DNA of 64,000 nt, from assembly GCA_018824405.1 (NCBI GenBank), contig JAHJGO010000026.1, forward strand, positions 1-64,000. The letters are read 5' to 3'. The notes beneath the pieces were generated by a model. The model was not told where the DNA came from and did no database searches. It saw only the letters and a list, made by a program, of their open reading frames with translations. Below, piece after piece: positions 41,901 to 50,683 of this stretch. Position 1 is the stretch's first letter; every line of letters starts with the position of its first letter. Both the position numbers and the translations under genes were made by a program. This stretch comes from Gammaproteobacteria bacterium (GTDB lineage: Bacteria; Pseudomonadota; Gammaproteobacteria; Burkholderiales; Sulfuricellaceae).

Positions 41901-44900
41901 TACCGATGCGCTGCTCAAGTGGTTCGGGGTGCGCGATCTGGCCGAGTGGCATAACCTCGATTTTGAGGAAAAGCGAAGTTATCACGAGCAATTCGCCCGC
42001 GGGTTCGAATCTTACCTGTTCGAGGGCAATGCGCCCAGCATTGAATTGCAGGGACTGTTCCAGCGCTTCCGCGCCTGGTTGCTGAATGTCTATCGCGACC
42101 TCAAGGCGCTTGACGTGGAACTGAACGATGACGTGCGCCAGGTATTCGACCGGATGCTGGCCACGACGGATCAGATCCAGCTGGCAGAGCAGGGGCGCAG
42201 CATGATGCCGCTGTTCACATCGCCCGAGCAGGCCGGGATGACACCGGACGAGTTTGCGTCCTACCAGGCTCTTGGTATCGATGCCACCAACGACGCGGTA
42301 GAAGATCTGCAACGCCGTGGCCTGCGCGATATGCAGTGGGCGCACAACACGCGCGGGCGCATCATCAAGCAGCTGCAAAAGGAGTCCGCGGCCCGCCGTG
42401 CCGAAGTACGCATGGAGGTGCGCGGCGATGTGATGAGCCAGCCGGTGTATCGCGCCTGGCAGTTCCTAACAGGCAAGATCACAACCGAAGACAAGATAGA
42501 GCCGATTGAGCGCAAAAAGTCTGATCCGGACGTGGTGGACGAATCTCAGGATTCGTTGTTTACTGCCATCGCCAAACTGGGCGGGTTGCGCAAGGATCAG
42601 GTCATCAGCGAGTGGGGTGTCGAAGATAAACCAAACTCTGGCGTCTTCGGTAAACCGGTATGGCGTATTGATGGTGGCCTGACGCTGGACGGCATGGCCG
42701 AAGCACTGGGCCAGTACGGCTACCTCACTCTGGACGAGAACGGCAAGGTGGATTTGCGCGAGCTTGAGGACAAGTTCGGAGAGGAGTTGCGCGGCAATGC
42801 TCAATACTCCAGCACACGCACCATTACGGAAGATATCCCGGCTGGCGGGCAGATTACCAACCCAGGCGCGTTATCCGCCGGCCGGCTTGACCGTGCCAGC
42901 CTGGCCGAAATGGATCTGCCGGAAGAAGTCGCGGGCCGCATCAGCAAGTTGCGCATGGCCAAGAACGATGCGCTGCACCCCGACATCGTGGCGGAAATGT
43001 TCGGCTTCACTTCTGGCGATGAACTGGTGCGTAAGCTCGCTGCTGCCGACAAGCCTGCCGATGTGATCGAGGGCATGACAGACCAGCGCATGCTGGAGCG
43101 ATTCGGCGACCTGTCCAGCGAGCAGGCCATTGAGCGTGCCGCCGACAAGGCCATCCACAATGACGTGCGCGCTCGCATGATCGCCACCGAACTTAACGCA
43201 CTGGCGAAGGCAACGGGCCAGCGTAAAGTACTTGCCAGCGCGGCGAAGGAATATGCGGCCGTGATGATCTCGCGTCTCAAGGTGCGCAACATCAAGCCTG
43301 GGCAGTACGCCAGCGCCGAGGTGCGCGCAGCGAAAGCGGCGGAGCAGGCCAGCAAATCGGGTGACCTCGCCACAGCCGCCGCCGAGAAGCGCAACCAGCT
43401 GATGAACAACTACGCTACCCGCGCCGCCTACGATGCACAGGATGCGGTGGAGAAGGGGCTGCGATATCTCAAACGCTTCGATAGCGAGGCAGCGCGCAAA
43501 GGGCTGGATATTGACTATACAGATCAGATCGACGCCCTGCTGGAGCGTTTCGACCTGCGCAAAGGGCAAAGCCTCAAGGCCATCGACAAGCGTGCGTCCC
43601 TTGCCAGCTGGCTCAAGGCCCAGCGCGATGCCGGGATGGAGCCGGATATCTCAGAGCAACTGGAAAATGAAACGCTGCGCAAGTCCTACAAGGACATGAC
43701 CGTCGAGGAATTCAACGGCCTGCTCGATACCGTAAAGCAGATCGAGCACATTGGGCGGCTGAAGCACCGCCTGCTGACTGCCAAGGACCAGCGCGAGTTT
43801 CAGGTGATTGTGGACGAGGCTGCGCTGAGTATCGTCGAGAACGGGGGAGCACCCCTCCCGGTGCAACTGGAGGAACCAACCGGCATATTCCCATGGCTGG
43901 AAGGCATGGCCGCAGGGCATCGCAAGCTCGCCAGCCTGCTGCGCCAGATGGATGGCGGCAAGGATGGCGGGCCGATGTGGCGCATCCTCGGGCGCAGCAT
44001 GAACGACGCGGCAACCAGCGAGGCGGTGATGATCGAGCAGGCCACCGAGCGGCTTGCCGCCATCTACAAACCCATTCTGGCGATGAAAGGCGGCGCCAAC
44101 GGCGACAAGGTATATATCCCAGAGATCGATGACAGCCTGACGCGCGGCGGCCGTCTTGCCGTGGCGCTCAATTGGGGCAACGATACCAACCGGCAGAGGG
44201 TGATGGCTGGCGACAACTGGAGCGAATACCAGGTCGAGGCTGTGCTCCGGCGCCTGACCCGCGCCGAGTGGGAATTCGTTCAGAATACATGGGCCTTTAT
44301 CGATAGATACTGGCCGCAGATCGCCGAGAAGGAACGCCGAGTTACTGGCCGCGTGCCAGAGAAAGTGCAGGCCCGCTCGTTCAGTTTCCCAATGGCGGAT
44401 GGCAGCACGGTGGAGCTGTCCGGGGGGTACTACCCAATCAAGTATGACGCCAATCGGGACGACCGAGCCGAGAAGCACGATGCCGCAGCCATCGCCGACG
44501 ACATGAAGCGCGGCGCATACACCAGAGCCACAACCCGCAGGGGTCACACCAAGGAGCGCGCGGAGGAAGTGCGCCGCCCGGTGAAGAAGACGCTGGACGT
44601 GATCACCCAGCACGTCAGCGAAGTCACGCATGATCTGACATGGCACGAGTGGCTGATCGACGCCAACCGATTGGTGAACGCGAAGCCGATCAACAATGCC
44701 ATCCGCGAGCACTACGGCACCGCAGTAATCCGCACCATGAAGGACATGCTGACGGCTATCGCCACGGCGGATATCGTGCCGCAGACAAAGATGGATCAAG
44801 CCCTGCTGTACCTGCGCGCGAACGTGTCTCGAGCGACCATGGGGATGTCTCTAACTACGGCATTCCTGCAGCCGTTCGGTCTTACACAATCCATGGTGCG

Positions 44901-45810
44901 CATCGGGCCGAAGTATGTCCTGCGCGGCTTGGCGCGCTGGGGAGGCGACATTGCGCGCTTCGAGAACTCGATGAACTGGATCGGTGAGAAGTCGGACTTC
45001 ATGCGCCTGCGCAGCAAGACCTTCAACCGCGAGTTGCATGAGATTAAAGGGCGAGTGACCCACGGGCATTCTCGCCCCCGGCAGATATATGACGCAAGCC
45101 TGTTCATGCTGATGCAGAAGATGCAGCTTGTCGCTGACATTCCAACCTGGATCGGGCAATACGAAAAGGCGATTGCAAGCGGGCAGGATGAAACCACCGC
45201 TATCGCCATGGCGGATCAGGCCGTGCTCGACTCGCAAGGCGGCGGGCAGACCAAGGACATGGCAGAATTGCAGCGCAAGCATCCCATGCTCGGGATGTTC
45301 TACAGCTACTTCAACGTGACTTATAACCTCGCCGCGGAATCCACTGCGAAGACGGAATTCAAAAACCCGCTGGCAGTGGCCGGGTGGGTGTCGGACATGA
45401 TGCTGCTGATGGTGATCCCGGCGCTTGGCCCAGCGCTCCTTCTGGATCTGATGCGCGGAGGCGGTGACGACGATCCCGAGAAGTGGGCCAAGAAGCTTGC
45501 CGAATGGCAGGCGAGCTATCTGCTCGGCACGGTGATGGGGTTGCGCGAACTTTCTGGGCTGGTGTCCGGTTACAGCTACGCCGGGCCTCCAGTAGGGCGC
45601 GTGGTGTCTGATCTCGGTAGTCTTGGCAAACAGGTAGGGCAAGGAGAAATGGACGAGAACCTGGCGCTGTCTGCGATCCGCCTGATGGGAACCGCGGTGG
45701 GCATTCCTACCGTGCAGCTCATCCGAAGCTGGCGCGGATGGAAAGCGTGGGAGGATGGCGAAGCACCTCCCGCGTCCGTGTTGCTTGGGCCTCCCCCGAA
45801 AGACAAGTAA
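38953..45810 (+). CDS. 2285-residue polyvalent ejection protein
   Basis: The largest gene of the prophage. Recognisable parts: a GNAT-like segment at about 575-665 (ISEKNGVITLSRIVV, R/GxGxG-like RNAGKGTAAM, VKFYKRFGFVENKG); a zincin-like segment with HESGH at 944-948 and the Glu-containing helix EQFARGFESYL at about 1012-1022; coiled helical regions; and a hydrophobic segment near 2140-2170 (MLLMVIPALGPALLLDL) within the C-terminal virion region. This is the layout of the large polyvalent proteins that phages package and inject. Targets are unknown. Confidence 0.8.
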   Translation: MSNEFDAAVSATMQPEPAQAARVGFTVAADTNPDTYAEAQRVARRTGVPVDTALAMPEEMKRQDRIGSIDFDSLAKTSPATSALLADIDKAKLAHDDVDSLTGIENTLKSWSGPQASFLSVMGGLGKSLSQGAELARQGLRQQFADVMGFDALGADARRKYAQAQADVARSTPAFESSTASGIYSGGSSLMRQIPGIAASIITRSTAPMLATIGIQTEAEAYGKYTARGATPGEAFIGAAGEGVVEVGTEMLPMGFVVDKFGKMGAGRFLTGLLAREVPSEQLATLVQDAIDTAVANPDKTWGQYISERPDAAYQTLLATAVQSGAMGAAHKVAVLASGKEQQAKQATQAGELLVNLNQLAEASKVRMRDVETAQGFFQSILAEGRDAVYITPDALAQSGLAEQMAQSIPAVQEQLQTAAETGHDIRIPIADLMATMAGPELEQAILPHIATEPGGFTPTTAQEYMQSGQAEELKAEVERVLAEKEGDDTFKQSAEVVKTSIKAQLDTAARFTPQVNDAYAAMVGNFYAVQAARTGTTPEDMYARYPLKVGAENVAGARFDQSEKLDALRQRWLDSGVDGDISEKNGVITLSRIVVPEDERNAGKGTAAMQSLIEYADRNGQHIALSPSSDFGGNKQRLVKFYKRFGFVENKGKNRVFSASERMYRQAKGKILYQADAPNTPDALLTAFDDADVINIEAPKVSEQEIDDAQHLFLSAFPETATLYRRKSGLLKRIRQASDQAAHELGGQAETARSHAGALGPFSEYQIEGEELPPDSFNPEGILTVRVFGKEQVEAGLIQEPALTFAVSIDGELTVNGPTPSGETFAEFQQRGWADYGRDGKGEPQPGWSTLKDPNNPGKPLPLSQIMPLLADVHARVRMWRDQDHVGLHWSRATGAMGGFSDTLGETPTAVFFQNKQSARGSFNPESLAITLLKNADLSTFLHESGHFFLEVQADMASKLQHEADTFGIDSLKPGERQIIADTDALLKWFGVRDLAEWHNLDFEEKRSYHEQFARGFESYLFEGNAPSIELQGLFQRFRAWLLNVYRDLKALDVELNDDVRQVFDRMLATTDQIQLAEQGRSMMPLFTSPEQAGMTPDEFASYQALGIDATNDAVEDLQRRGLRDMQWAHNTRGRIIKQLQKESAARRAEVRMEVRGDVMSQPVYRAWQFLTGKITTEDKIEPIERKKSDPDVVDESQDSLFTAIAKLGGLRKDQVISEWGVEDKPNSGVFGKPVWRIDGGLTLDGMAEALGQYGYLTLDENGKVDLRELEDKFGEELRGNAQYSSTRTITEDIPAGGQITNPGALSAGRLDRASLAEMDLPEEVAGRISKLRMAKNDALHPDIVAEMFGFTSGDELVRKLAAADKPADVIEGMTDQRMLERFGDLSSEQAIERAADKAIHNDVRARMIATELNALAKATGQRKVLASAAKEYAAVMISRLKVRNIKPGQYASAEVRAAKAAEQASKSGDLATAAAEKRNQLMNNYATRAAYDAQDAVEKGLRYLKRFDSEAARKGLDIDYTDQIDALLERFDLRKGQSLKAIDKRASLASWLKAQRDAGMEPDISEQLENETLRKSYKDMTVEEFNGLLDTVKQIEHIGRLKHRLLTAKDQREFQVIVDEAALSIVENGGAPLPVQLEEPTGIFPWLEGMAAGHRKLASLLRQMDGGKDGGPMWRILGRSMNDAATSEAVMIEQATERLAAIYKPILAMKGGANGDKVYIPEIDDSLTRGGRLAVALNWGNDTNRQRVMAGDNWSEYQVEAVLRRLTRAEWEFVQNTWAFIDRYWPQIAEKERRVTGRVPEKVQARSFSFPMADGSTVELSGGYYPIKYDANRDDRAEKHDAAAIADDMKRGAYTRATTRRGHTKERAEEVRRPVKKTLDVITQHVSEVTHDLTWHEWLIDANRLVNAKPINNAIREHYGTAVIRTMKDMLTAIATADIVPQTKMDQALLYLRANVSRATMGMSLTTAFLQPFGLTQSMVRIGPKYVLRGLARWGGDIARFENSMNWIGEKSDFMRLRSKTFNRELHEIKGRVTHGHSRPRQIYDASLFMLMQKMQLVADIPTWIGQYEKAIASGQDETTAIAMADQAVLDSQGGGQTKDMAELQRKHPMLGMFYSYFNVTYNLAAESTAKTEFKNPLAVAGWVSDMMLLMVIPALGPALLLDLMRGGGDDDPEKWAKKLAEWQASYLLGTVMGLRELSGLVSGYSYAGPPVGRVVSDLGSLGKQVGQGEMDENLALSAIRLMGTAVGIPTVQLIRSWRGWKAWEDGEAPPASVLLGPPPKDK
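41078..41257 (+). CDS. Candidate overlapping gene inside the polyvalent gene
   Basis: A 59-codon frame (60 from ATG 41075) in another phase from the host gene. AGGAG lies 7 nt before the second ATG. The product (MHNIFSYPLSQRQPRCIGEN, then YLKEYAKHPTKPPMSLEDRQ and KQHEAMLARWGHSP) looks protein-like, while the main frame there uses uncommon AGA, ATA and CTA codons. It may be overprinted, or a relic of a frame change in the large gene. Confidence 0.3.
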   Translation: MHNIFSYPLSQRQPRCIGENPDYLKEYAKHPTKPPMSLEDRQKQHEAMLARWGHSPNTK

Positions 45811-45811
45811 G

Positions 45812-45823
45812 GGTGCGCGTATC
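45812..45823 (+). repeat. Boundary element copy 5
   Basis: GGTGCGCGTATC starting 1 nt after the stop of the polyvalent gene. A short pairing GGCCC-TCTT-GGGTC follows, and the fibre gene starts at 45872. Confidence 0.7.
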
Positions 45824-45871
45824 TGGCCCTCTTGGGTCTAGTCTTACGGGAATCTTCAGGGGGCTTTTGCC

Positions 45872-47791
45872 ATGAGTATCGCATCCGACGCAAAGCGCAA
45901 AGCAGGACCGTTCAACGGCAACGGCGGGACCACGGCATTTCCATTCTCCTTCAAGGTGTTCCAGGCCAGTGATCTGCTGGTCGTCCGGACGGATACCACA
46001 GGGGCTGAATCAGAACTGCAGCTGACCACCGACTATAGCGTGGCATTCAACGCCAATCAGGAAACCACGCCAGGGGGGACGGTAAACCTGACGGTTGCAC
46101 CGCCATCTGGATACCTGCTCACCATAGGCAGCCGTGTGCCTGCTCTCCAGCCGGTTGTGCTGAGCAACAGCGGCGGGTTCTACCCGACTGTGCTTAACGA
46201 CGCACTGGACCGCGCAGTGATCCTGATCCAGCAACTATCAGAACAATTGAGCCGCGCAGTGAAAGTGCCTGTATCCAGCAGCATCAACCCGGATACGCTG
46301 CTCGACGCCCTGGGATCGATTACTGTTTCACCATCTTCTTCAACCATCAACGGCCCCTTGCTGTTCCTTGATAACGTGATCAGCACATCCATGTCGGTCC
46401 CGGTGGGGAAGAACGCACTCGGCATACAGCCGACCATCCCGGCGGGTGTAACAATCACGATCCCCGCCGGTTCGCAATTGATCACCCTGGATAACCTCGT
46501 CGGGGGCAGCGGGTCGGGGGAGGCGAATACCGCATCCAATCTCGGCACCGGGCAGGGTGTGTACGCATCCAAGTCGGGCGTAAACCTGAACTTCAAATCG
46601 TTGGTTGCGGGCACGAACGTCACGCTGTCTTCCGATGCTAGCGCCATCACCATCAACGCCGAAGGTGGAAGCGGGGAAATCAACACCGCATCCAACCTCG
46701 GAGCGGGGCAGGGCCTGTTTACTGCAAAATCCGGCGTCAACCTGCCGTTCAAGTCGTTGGTTGCGGGCACGAACGTCACGCTGTCGGCGACCAGCGATGC
46801 CATCACAATCAACGCTACCGGCGGGGGTGGCGGTGACGCCTACCTCGCCAACACGCAGAACTTCACTGGTGTAAACACTTTCAGCAACCAGGTGAACATC
46901 GCGCTCAGCAGTACGCAGCGCATCAAGGCTCAGCGCGGACAGCTTTATGATCTTTCGTCCGGTTCACGTATCGGATTCGAATACCAGCACGTCGATACCG
47001 GAACAGGCGGCAACAACGAGCAGATATACAACGCCACGTTCATGTTCCGATCCACGGGCGCAGGCACAATCGGCACCTTTGATGGCAAGCCGCAGTCGCT
47101 ATCCTTCTGGTACGGCCTATATTCCAACATGGAGAAATGGGGCAGCGGATCGGGCCATGCTTTTACCGCCAATGTAACCTTGATGAATACCTCTGGCTAT
47201 GCCGAGGGGGGAGGCTTCCAGGGGAGCGTATCGAATATCGCCGCGGCGGGGCACTATCTGTCCCTGTTCGAGGGCATCGTCAACGACGGCGGGTTTGACA
47301 CAAACATGAACTGCGCTGCGTTGCGCGTCCAGAAGAACGCGACAACAAGCAACAACCCGACCAACGCCATTCTGATATCAGGCGAGGGCACAGGAACGAT
47401 CGACCGCATCCTTGCGCTGAATCCGTCGGCGGGCGCTACCAATCTGTTCAATACGGGTATCGACCTGTCGCGGGCGCACTTCGCCACCGGCGTCGCTATG
47501 GTGATGCCGAACAACAGCAATCTTGCATGGGTAAACAACGCCGCAGCAGTCAAGCCGATTCTGTACCTCGCGGCGGATAACCTGTTCCGCATCCAGTATC
47601 CCGGGGTGGGGACTTACGAGGGCGTTGCGGTTGTTGATTCGGCGGGCGCTTTCCAGTTCACGTCGGACAACTACGGCGGCGCTGGGGGGGACCACGTATC
47701 CATGTACGTCGGCGGCCAGTTGAGGCGCGTGGGTGTGGGCGCGCTGAACAGCGGCGGATCGGGTTTCCGGCAGCTTATCGTACCGAACTAA
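45872..47791 (+). CDS. Tail fibre with T7-type virion-binding head
   Basis: 639 residues. KRKAGPFNGNGGTTAFPFSF, then DLLVVRTDTTGAESEL and the Pro/Gly segments up to about 130 match the N-terminal anchor of T7 gp17-like and many podovirus fibres and spikes. Two ~50-residue tandem repeats follow (NTASNLGxGQG...SLVAGTNVTLS, about 212-310), then a beta-rich C-terminal body with no identified depolymerase motif. It probably determines host range. Confidence 0.85.
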   Translation: MSIASDAKRKAGPFNGNGGTTAFPFSFKVFQASDLLVVRTDTTGAESELQLTTDYSVAFNANQETTPGGTVNLTVAPPSGYLLTIGSRVPALQPVVLSNSGGFYPTVLNDALDRAVILIQQLSEQLSRAVKVPVSSSINPDTLLDALGSITVSPSSSTINGPLLFLDNVISTSMSVPVGKNALGIQPTIPAGVTITIPAGSQLITLDNLVGGSGSGEANTASNLGTGQGVYASKSGVNLNFKSLVAGTNVTLSSDASAITINAEGGSGEINTASNLGAGQGLFTAKSGVNLPFKSLVAGTNVTLSATSDAITINATGGGGGDAYLANTQNFTGVNTFSNQVNIALSSTQRIKAQRGQLYDLSSGSRIGFEYQHVDTGTGGNNEQIYNATFMFRSTGAGTIGTFDGKPQSLSFWYGLYSNMEKWGSGSGHAFTANVTLMNTSGYAEGGGFQGSVSNIAAAGHYLSLFEGIVNDGGFDTNMNCAALRVQKNATTSNNPTNAILISGEGTGTIDRILALNPSAGATNLFNTGIDLSRAHFATGVAMVMPNNSNLAWVNNAAAVKPILYLAADNLFRIQYPGVGTYEGVAVVDSAGAFQFTSDNYGGAGGDHVSMYVGGQLRRVGVGALNSGGSGFRQLIVPN

Positions 47792-47807
47792 CGAGGGGGA
47801 AAATATT

Positions 47808-47954
47808 ATGAGCGAGAATGAAATCAGATTGCGCATCGAGAATGCCGAATTGAAGCTGATGGTTTTCCAGCTTCAGCATCAGATCGCCAGCAACGAGAAG
47901 CAGCAACTGCTGACCGAACTGAAGCGGGTCGAGAGCGAGGCGGTCAATGAGTAA
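47808..47954 (+). CDS. Small coiled-coil protein between fibre genes
   Basis: 48 residues: [20 protein letters not shown] then [21 protein letters not shown] heptad-like helix throughout. A GAGGGGGA site precedes it and it overlaps the second fibre gene by 8 nt. It may be a fibre trimerisation or assembly factor; not proven. Confidence 0.6.
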   Translation: MSENEIRLRIENAELKLMVFQLQHQIASNEKQQLLTELKRVESEAVNE

Positions 47955-48816
47955 GCTCATCACCGACCAGATCGAATCGCTCGACGGTTTGAGCTTGGTG
48001 AGCGTTGCGCAGCTTGCACAGCTGAGTTCCAGCGGGAACCAGATCCACTACGCAAATCTGGACGCACTGGGCGCGCTGGCATCCGCCGCAGACACGTTGC
48101 CTTACTTCACCGGGTCGGGAACCGCAGCGCTTGCGGACCTGACCGCATTCGCGCGCACCCTGCTCGACGATGCCGATGCGGCCACCGCGCGCGCAACTCT
48201 TGGTTTGGTGATTGGTACGAACATCCAGGCATACGACGCCGAACTGGCGGCACTTGCCGGGCTAGTTTCAGCTGCGGATAAAGTACCCTACTTTACCGGC
48301 TCCGGCACTGCGGACATGATGACCGTATCCGCATTTGCGCGCACCCTGATCGACGATGCTGATGCTGCAACGGCGCGCGCCACGCTGGGCGCGCAGCCCT
48401 CGGGCAGCTACGCCGGGTTGGGGGCCAACACATTCACAGGCGCGCAGTCTCTTGGGCGCAATTTGCTGGCGCAGCCGCAGCTCAAAGACTACAGCGAGAC
48501 GGTCGTATCAGCAAACTCCAGCACTGCTTACACCGTGGACCTCTCCACCGGCAACGTGTTCAACGTATCGATGACTGGCAACTGCACGTTCACATTCAGC
48601 AACCCGCCAGCATCAGGGCAGAACGGCAGTTTCACCTTGTACACAACCCAGGACGCAACCGGATCGCGCAGCTTTACATGGCCGGCATCGGTCAAGTGGG
48701 CCGGGGGTACGGCGCCCACGCTCACCACTACGCCAAGCAAGACCGACATCCTTAGCTTCACCACCAATGACGGCGGGACGACATGGTACGGCTTCGTCGG
48801 CGGGAAGAACTACTAA
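47947..48816 (+). CDS. Second tail fibre protein
   Basis: 289 residues. Two fibre repeats ([18 protein letters not shown] and [18 protein letters not shown], preceded by LPYFTGSG and VPYFTGSG) form the shaft motif common in phage fibres. The C-terminal beta domain runs from about 170 ([20 protein letters not shown]). It probably assembles with the larger fibre or forms the receptor-binding tip. Confidence 0.8.
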   Translation: MSKLITDQIESLDGLSLVSVAQLAQLSSSGNQIHYANLDALGALASAADTLPYFTGSGTAALADLTAFARTLLDDADAATARATLGLVIGTNIQAYDAELAALAGLVSAADKVPYFTGSGTADMMTVSAFARTLIDDADAATARATLGAQPSGSYAGLGANTFTGAQSLGRNLLAQPQLKDYSETVVSANSSTAYTVDLSTGNVFNVSMTGNCTFTFSNPPASGQNGSFTLYTTQDATGSRSFTWPASVKWAGGTAPTLTTTPSKTDILSFTTNDGGTTWYGFVGGKNY

Positions 48817-49352
48817 TGCTGGCGAATTGCGTATTGCAGGCGGAGAAGGTTTCGGCTGCGGTGAGTTCGTCATGTACCTGGAACCCCGCTGATAAGGTGG
48901 GTTTTACACTATCCAACGGCAACCTGACACTGCAAGGTGTTTATGCGGCAAACATACGCGCCACGGCGGGGGTTCAAACAGGGGCCTACTACTATGAGTT
49001 TAGGGTAGATGCGATAGGCACGTACTCAACGCACTATCCTGCCTTCGGCATCAAACCTGTTTCGTGGGCAATCGTAACTTACCCCGCCGGTGAGGGTATC
49101 CGCATTTTCGGATACGACAACGCCCCGTCAGTCGGGGCCGTTTACGCATGCGCCTTCGATATGGGCGCTAAGACAGTCAAGTTCTACAAGAACAACACCC
49201 TGATCGAAACCAAGAGCATAGCGTCCGTGACAGAGGCGTGGAAGCCGTTCTTCGGGTTCACCAACAGCTACGACGACATGACAATCACCGCACGATTCAG
49301 CCAGTCCGAATGGACGTACGCGCCCCCCGCTGGCTATATCGCCCTCCCATAA
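48816..49352 (+). CDS. SPRY-domain phage protein
   Basis: 178 residues from ATG 48816 (TAATG junction). GAYYYEFRVDAIG, FGIKP, IFGYDNAPSVGAVYACAFDM and KTVKFYKNNTLI trace a SPRY/B30.2 beta-sandwich. In fibre modules such domains serve as binding tips. It is the third gene of the fibre cluster, so an accessory receptor-binding role is likely by context. Confidence 0.78.
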   Translation: MLANCVLQAEKVSAAVSSSCTWNPADKVGFTLSNGNLTLQGVYAANIRATAGVQTGAYYYEFRVDAIGTYSTHYPAFGIKPVSWAIVTYPAGEGIRIFGYDNAPSVGAVYACAFDMGAKTVKFYKNNTLIETKSIASVTEAWKPFFGFTNSYDDMTITARFSQSEWTYAPPAGYIALP

Positions 49353-49362
49353 GGATTACTCC

Positions 49363-49869
49363 ATGTATCTACTCATCGAAAACGGACAAGTCGCCGAGCA
49401 CTACGAAGTGCTCCCATACGCATGGCGCAATGTATCGGGGCTTACCCTCATGTCAGCTGAAGAACTTGCTGGGCTAGGTTGGGTGCCTGCGGCGCTTGAC
49501 GTGACCCCGCTAGGGCCGTACCAGCGATACGGCGATTGGGTTTTCAAACAGGACATAACCGGCTGGCTTGCACAGCGGGAGATTGTGCAAATTCCGCAGG
49601 AACAGATCGTCGCGGTGCTCACCAGCACCGTACAGATGCACCTCGATAATGTAGCCAGGCAGCGCGGATACGATGGCATTCTGTCCGCCTGCTCGTATGC
49701 CACCAGCTCGCATGCGGCGTTCAAGGCCGAAGGGCAGGCATGCGTGGACTGGCGCGATGCGGTGTGGAGCGCGTGCTACCAGATCATGGGGGCGGTCCAG
49801 GCGGGCGACAGGGCCGTCCCGACCGAGGGGGAGTTGATCTTGTTATTGCCGGGGATGGTGTGGGCGTAA
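49363..49869 (+). CDS. Tail-region protein, possible fibre assembly factor
   Basis: 168 residues. Starts MYLLIENGQVAEHYEVLPYA; the C-terminal half (HLDNVARQRGYDGILSACSY, then FKAEGQACVDWRDAVW) matches a helical domain common in proteins encoded right after phage fibres. A chaperone or fibre-associated role is inferred by context. Confidence 0.65.
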   Translation: MYLLIENGQVAEHYEVLPYAWRNVSGLTLMSAEELAGLGWVPAALDVTPLGPYQRYGDWVFKQDITGWLAQREIVQIPQEQIVAVLTSTVQMHLDNVARQRGYDGILSACSYATSSHAAFKAEGQACVDWRDAVWSACYQIMGAVQAGDRAVPTEGELILLLPGMVWA

Positions 49870-50099
49870 TCAAGCAATTCGCCATCGCGCTGGATCAGGC
49901 GCTCAACACTCTGATCAAGCTGGAAGATGGCTGGGGCATGGCGGATGAAATGCTATCTGCAAGGGCATGGCGATTGCGCGATCAACACCCCGGCTTTTAC
50001 ATCTGGATTGACCTGATCTTCTTCTGGGACGCGGATCACTGCGAAGAATGTTACCAGATCGAAAAACAACGAAAACAACTGCCGGAGGAATATCGATGA
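49860..50099 (+). CDS. Phage protein before the lysis cassette, unknown
   Basis: 79 residues from GTG 49860. VIKQFAIALDQALNTLIK, ADEMLSARAWRLRDQHPGFY and IWIDLIFFWDADHCEECY form a conserved family seen next to lysis genes in many proteobacterial phages; the hydrophobic ILIF region is not long enough for a clear transmembrane helix. It is coupled by ATGA to the next gene. Function is unknown. Confidence 0.7.
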   Translation: MGVIKQFAIALDQALNTLIKLEDGWGMADEMLSARAWRLRDQHPGFYIWIDLIFFWDADHCEECYQIEKQRKQLPEEYR

Positions 50100-50683
50100 A
50101 CGTGATCCTGAAAGCATTTGGCCAGTGGCTGTACTCCTTTCCTGTGTGGGCTGCCAGCTGGGTCGTGGTTCCAGTCGCGCTTCTGATGTGCAGCAAGGAC
50201 GACGATCACCTGCCCAGATGGGCTTGGTGGTTCGACGAGCCAACGTACGGGATCAATGGCGACCCATATTGGCGCGGACCGGACCACGCCAACGGCCACG
50301 AACGGGAATTTCTGTGGCGCTTGCGCTGGCTGATCCGAAATAGTCTTGGTGGGTGGAGCCACTCCGTCATGGGCTTCCATTATTCCCGGATCAGAGCGAT
50401 CAAGTGGAGCGGCGACGTGGCTACCGCCAATCGGCCTGTTGGGCATAGCGGGACGCTCGATATTACGGTGACGCTGGATGATGGCAGTGAGCGCGAATGC
50501 CTGTACATCGTGCGCCAGTGGGGCAGTAGCGGGCGATGCTTCCGTTTCTACTGCGGATACAAACTCAAGGACGTGCTGGACTATTACCTGCGCGTAGGGA
50601 AGTTGCCGGGCGAGCGCGACGCTTATGTCCAGGACGTGTTCTCCCCCAATCCACTGATGGGGTACGTCAATGCTAACAGATGA
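50096..50683 (+). CDS. Phage membrane-associated protein, unknown
   Basis: 195 residues from ATG 50096 with CGGAGGAA. One hydrophobic segment at 10-31 (LYSFPVWAASWVVVPVALLM) then a soluble Trp/Arg-rich domain. GFHYSRIRAIKWSG and ITVTLDDGSERECL are beta-rich. Similar proteins neighbour phage lysis genes; role unknown. Confidence 0.65.
   Translation: MNVILKAFGQWLYSFPVWAASWVVVPVALLMCSKDDDHLPRWAWWFDEPTYGINGDPYWRGPDHANGHEREFLWRLRWLIRNSLGGWSHSVMGFHYSRIRAIKWSGDVATANRPVGHSGTLDITVTLDDGSERECLYIVRQWGSSGRCFRFYCGYKLKDVLDYYLRVGKLPGERDAYVQDVFSPNPLMGYVNANR

Noticed and set aside
45872-49352. Diversity-generating retroelement, as in phage BPP-1
   Set aside because: No reverse transcriptase gene and no template/variable repeat pair is visible in the prophage; the internal fibre repeats are simple tandem duplications.
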